From Catenibacterium sp. co_0103 (GTDB lineage Bacteria > Bacillota_I > Bacilli_A > Erysipelotrichales > Coprobacillaceae), in the NCBI RefSeq assembly GCF_004168205.1, contig NZ_RCYB01000105.1, positions 1-6,253 of the forward strand: a stretch of 6,253 nucleotides of DNA, read 5' to 3'. This document shows, one piece after another, positions 4,031 to 6,253 of the stretch (the first letter of the stretch is position 1; the number at the start of each line of letters is the position of its first letter). The notes below the pieces were generated by a model. That model was not told where the DNA came from. It was given only the letters and a program-made list of their open reading frames with translations, and searched no databases. Position numbers and translations under genes: made by a program.

Positions 4031-5959
4031 ATGAAAGATCCAAAAGATTTCTATTTAACAACCGCAATTACTTATACTTCAGGTAAACCACATATTGGTA
4101 ATACTTATGAAATCGTATTAAGTGATGCAATCTGCCGTGCTAAGAGACAGCAGGGCTATAATGTACGTTTTCAGACTGGTACAGATGAACACGGACAGAA
4201 AATCGAATTAAAGGCTAAAGAAGCTGGAATTGAACCAAAGGAATATGTAGATAAGGTTGCTGCAGAAGTAAAACGTATCTGGGATATGATGGATGTTACT
4301 TATGATAAGTTCATTCGTACTACTGATGAATATCATGTAAAACAGGTACAGAAGATTTTTAAGAAGTTACATGACAAAGGTGATATCTATCTAGGTCATT
4401 ATGAAGGTAAATACTGTACTGCATGTGAATCATTCTTTACAGAATCTCAGTTAGTAGATGGTAAATGTCCTGACTGTGGTGGAGAAGTGCATGATGCTAA
4501 AGAAGAAGCATACTTCTTTAAATTATCTAAATATCAGGATCGTTTAATGCAGTATTATAATGATCATCCAGAATTTATTCAGCCAGAATCAAGAAAGAAT
4601 GAAATGGTCAATAACTTCTTAAAACCAGGTTTACAGGATTTATGTGTATCAAGAACATCATTTACTTGGTCAATCCCTGTAGATTTCGATCCAAAGCATG
4701 TTGTATATGTATGGATTGATGCATTAGTTAACTATATTACTGGTTTGGGTTATGATTTAGATGGTCATAGTGATCCATTATTTGATAGATATTGGCCTGC
4801 AGATGTACATGTTATTGGTAAGGATATCGTAAGATTCCATACTATCTATTGGCCAATTATCTTAATGGCATTAGATCTACCTTTACCAAAACAGGTATTT
4901 GGTCATCCTTGGTTATTAATGGGTGATTCTAAGATGTCTAAACATTTAGGTAACGTTATTTATGCAGATGACTTAGTAGACCTATTTGGTGTAGATGCTG
5001 TAAGATACTACTTATTACATGAAATTCCATATGATAACGATGGTTCAATTACTTGGGACTTATTAGTAGAACGTATTAATAGTGATCTTGCTAATATCTT
5101 AGGTAACTTAGTAAACAGAACAATCGCTATGTGTAATAAATACTTTGATGGTGTTGTCACTAATACAAATGTATGTGAACCAGTAGATGATGAATTAAAA
5201 TCAATCGCACTCGCAATGCCAGGAAAGACTATTAAGTTAGAAAATGAATTCAAGCTTGCTAAGGCATTGGATGAAATCTATGTATTATTAAGACGTACTA
5301 ATAAATATATTGATGATACTATGCCTTGGGCTCTTGCTAAGGATGAAACTAAGAAAGATCGTCTTGCTACAGTACTTTATAACTTAGTAGAAGCTATCAG
5401 ATTCTCAGCTATCGCATTAGAACCATTTATTCCTGGTACATCTAAGAAGATCTTAGATATGATCAATACAGATGAAAGAGATATGATGAAGTTAGATACT
5501 TTTGGTTCATATAAATCAGGTACTAAAGTAACTGATCACCCAGAAGTATTATTCGCAAGATTAGATCCTAAAGAAGTAGATAAACAGGTAGAAAAGTTAA
5601 CTCCTGCTAAGCCAGTTGTTCCAGAAAAGAAGGATGAAACACCTGAAATCACTATTGATGATTTTGCTAAGGTAGAATTAGTTGTTGGTGAAGTAAAGAA
5701 ATGTGAAAAGCATCCTAAAGCAGATCGTCTTCTTGTATCACAGATTGATATTGGTGGAGAAGTAAGACAGATTGTTTCAGGTATCGCAGATAGCTATTCA
5801 CCAGAAGATATGCCTGGTAAGAAGGTAATTGTTGTAAAGAACTTAAAACCAGCTAAATTAAGAGGTGTAGAATCTCAGGGTATGATTCTTGCAGGTGGAA
5901 CTAAGAAATCTATTAAAGTATTAGAAACAGATTTACCAGCAGGTACAAAAATCAGCTAA
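4031..5959 (+). CDS. metG: Methionyl-tRNA synthetase with C-terminal tRNA-binding domain
   Basis: The enzyme activates methionine with ATP and loads it on tRNA-Met, including initiator tRNA, in the cytoplasm. The 642-residue protein is full length for the dimeric form. It has a class I Rossmann core with HIGN at 21-24 (HIGH motif), TGTDEHGQKI at 49-58, and a connective-peptide zinc knuckle with C129-x2-C132 and C146-x2-C149. KMSKH at 301-305 is the KMSKS loop. An anticodon-binding helical domain follows (about 345-480), then a Lys/Pro/Glu-rich linker (~512-540) and an OB-fold tRNA-binding domain from ~541 to the end. That domain has KVELVVGEVKKCEKHPKADRL-like residues and KLRGVESQGMILA, as in Trbp111/EMAP-like domains. 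The ATG has AGGAGG (4019-4024) six bases upstream. The T-box leader should raise expression when tRNA-Met is uncharged. The only mild oddity is His in place of Ser at the end of KMSKS. Confidence 0.98.
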   Translation: MKDPKDFYLTTAITYTSGKPHIGNTYEIVLSDAICRAKRQQGYNVRFQTGTDEHGQKIELKAKEAGIEPKEYVDKVAAEVKRIWDMMDVTYDKFIRTTDEYHVKQVQKIFKKLHDKGDIYLGHYEGKYCTACESFFTESQLVDGKCPDCGGEVHDAKEEAYFFKLSKYQDRLMQYYNDHPEFIQPESRKNEMVNNFLKPGLQDLCVSRTSFTWSIPVDFDPKHVVYVWIDALVNYITGLGYDLDGHSDPLFDRYWPADVHVIGKDIVRFHTIYWPIILMALDLPLPKQVFGHPWLLMGDSKMSKHLGNVIYADDLVDLFGVDAVRYYLLHEIPYDNDGSITWDLLVERINSDLANILGNLVNRTIAMCNKYFDGVVTNTNVCEPVDDELKSIALAMPGKTIKLENEFKLAKALDEIYVLLRRTNKYIDDTMPWALAKDETKKDRLATVLYNLVEAIRFSAIALEPFIPGTSKKILDMINTDERDMMKLDTFGSYKSGTKVTDHPEVLFARLDPKEVDKQVEKLTPAKPVVPEKKDETPEITIDDFAKVELVVGEVKKCEKHPKADRLLVSQIDIGGEVRQIVSGIADSYSPEDMPGKKVIVVKNLKPAKLRGVESQGMILAGGTKKSIKVLETDLPAGTKIS

Positions 5960-5963
5960 CATG

Positions 5964-5993
5964 AAAAGAGTGAACTTTTTGGTTCACTCTTTT
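5964..5993. terminator. Hairpin terminator shared by metG and the convergent small gene
   Basis: AAAAGAGTGAAC (5964-5975) pairs perfectly with GTTCACTCTTTT (5982-5993), a 12-bp stem with a 6-base loop whose arms supply A- and U-rich ends for both strands. CATG at 5960-5963 and 5996-5999 could lengthen the stem past a 2-base bulge. It starts 4 bases after the metG stop and includes the last codons and stop of the minus-strand gene. The terminal U-run is only four bases each way. Confidence 0.8.
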
Positions 5994-6181
5994 AGCATGT
6001 CTAATTGTGTAATATAGCTATCAATGATTTTAAATGCGTCTTCTTTACTTAACGATCTTTCTTCTAGTATATATTGATAATAGTCATTAAAGGCCATTAC
6101 AAGAATTGCTTCATGAAGCTGTATTGTTTTGATAGTGCCACTGGCTGATACAATTTGGAAATAGAGTGTATTCATGTTCAT
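5984..6181 (-). CDS. Small hypothetical protein, about 65 residues
   Basis: I do not recognise this protein. It starts MNMNTLYFQIVSASGTIKT, continues with a mostly helical-looking middle (IQLHEAILVMAFNDYYQYILEE) and ends in an acidic helix (SKEDAFKIIDSYITQLDMLKE). There is no signal peptide; the central stretch is amphipathic rather than a clear membrane span. The ATG at 6181 is chosen because GGAGG (6187-6191) lies 5 bases before it. An ATG at 6175 is less well spaced, an ATG at 6193 and a GTG at 6220 have poorer sites, yet the frame stays open to the window edge, so a longer protein cannot be excluded. Its last four codons and stop lie in the terminator shared with metG. Cytosolic regulator or partner-binding protein would be a guess. 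Confidence 0.65.
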   Translation of the reverse strand: MNMNTLYFQIVSASGTIKTIQLHEAILVMAFNDYYQYILEERSLSKEDAFKIIDSYITQLDMLKE

Positions 6182-6197
6182 GATTTCCTCCATTTCC

Positions 6198-6216
6198 CCG
6201 CGCCTTCGTTGCGCGG
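6198..6216 (-). promoter_or_regulatory. GC-only hairpin just upstream of the small gene's ribosome binding site
   Basis: On the minus strand CCGCGC and GCGCGG form a 6-bp all-GC stem with loop AACGAAG, ending 6 bases before GGAGG. It stands out against AT-rich surroundings. No U-run follows, so it is not a terminator. It could affect ribosome access, or be part of a coding sequence if the gene starts further upstream. Confidence 0.45.
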
Positions 6217-6253
6217 ACACAAATATATAACCAAACTCAAATCCACCAAAACT

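Noticed and set aside
5008..5253. 81-codon minus-strand ORF
   Set aside because: It lies wholly inside metG on the opposite strand and has no family features.

Overview
The window looks like chromosome from a low-GC Bacillota. It is AT-rich, has strong GGAGG-type ribosome binding sites, short hairpin-plus-U-run terminators, and a T-box riboswitch in front of an aminoacyl-tRNA synthetase gene. The overall style would fit a gut Erysipelotrichia or Clostridia-type organism, but that is an impression, not something shown here. No rRNA, tRNA, CRISPR array, insertion sequence or phage gene was seen.

Layout: positions 1-3408 are read on the minus strand. In transcription order they hold a class-3-like aldehyde dehydrogenase with its own promoter, two tiny tandem genes for single-helix membrane proteins, an Mrp/ApbC-type iron-sulfur carrier ATPase followed 3 bases later by a Dabb-domain protein and a terminator, and the 5' part of a sugar-phosphate nucleotidyltransferase that runs off the window. 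Positions 3409-3812 are a divergent control region with the dehydrogenase promoter on one side and up to three candidate promoters on the other. Positions ~3808-4012 are a methionine-type T-box leader controlling metG (4031-5959, plus strand). A hairpin that probably ends transcription from both sides separates metG from a convergent small gene of unknown function (5984-6181, minus strand), preceded by a very GC-rich hairpin at the window edge.

How parts work together: metG is the best understood unit. Its leader carries an AUG specifier, the tRNA acceptor-end binding bulge UGGU and mutually exclusive antiterminator/terminator stems, so uncharged tRNA-Met should switch on methionyl-tRNA synthetase. 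The Mrp and Dabb genes form a tight two-gene operon. The dehydrogenase, the nucleotidyltransferase and the small genes look like separate transcription units.

Most unexplained content: the pair of 30- and 27-residue membrane-protein genes at 1654-1746 and 1869-1952. They resemble each other in protein and leader sequence, each has its own Shine-Dalgarno and its own terminator, and one has its ribosome binding site buried in a near-perfect 19-bp inverted repeat. They are too short for standard gene callers and may be a previously unannotated small-protein family.
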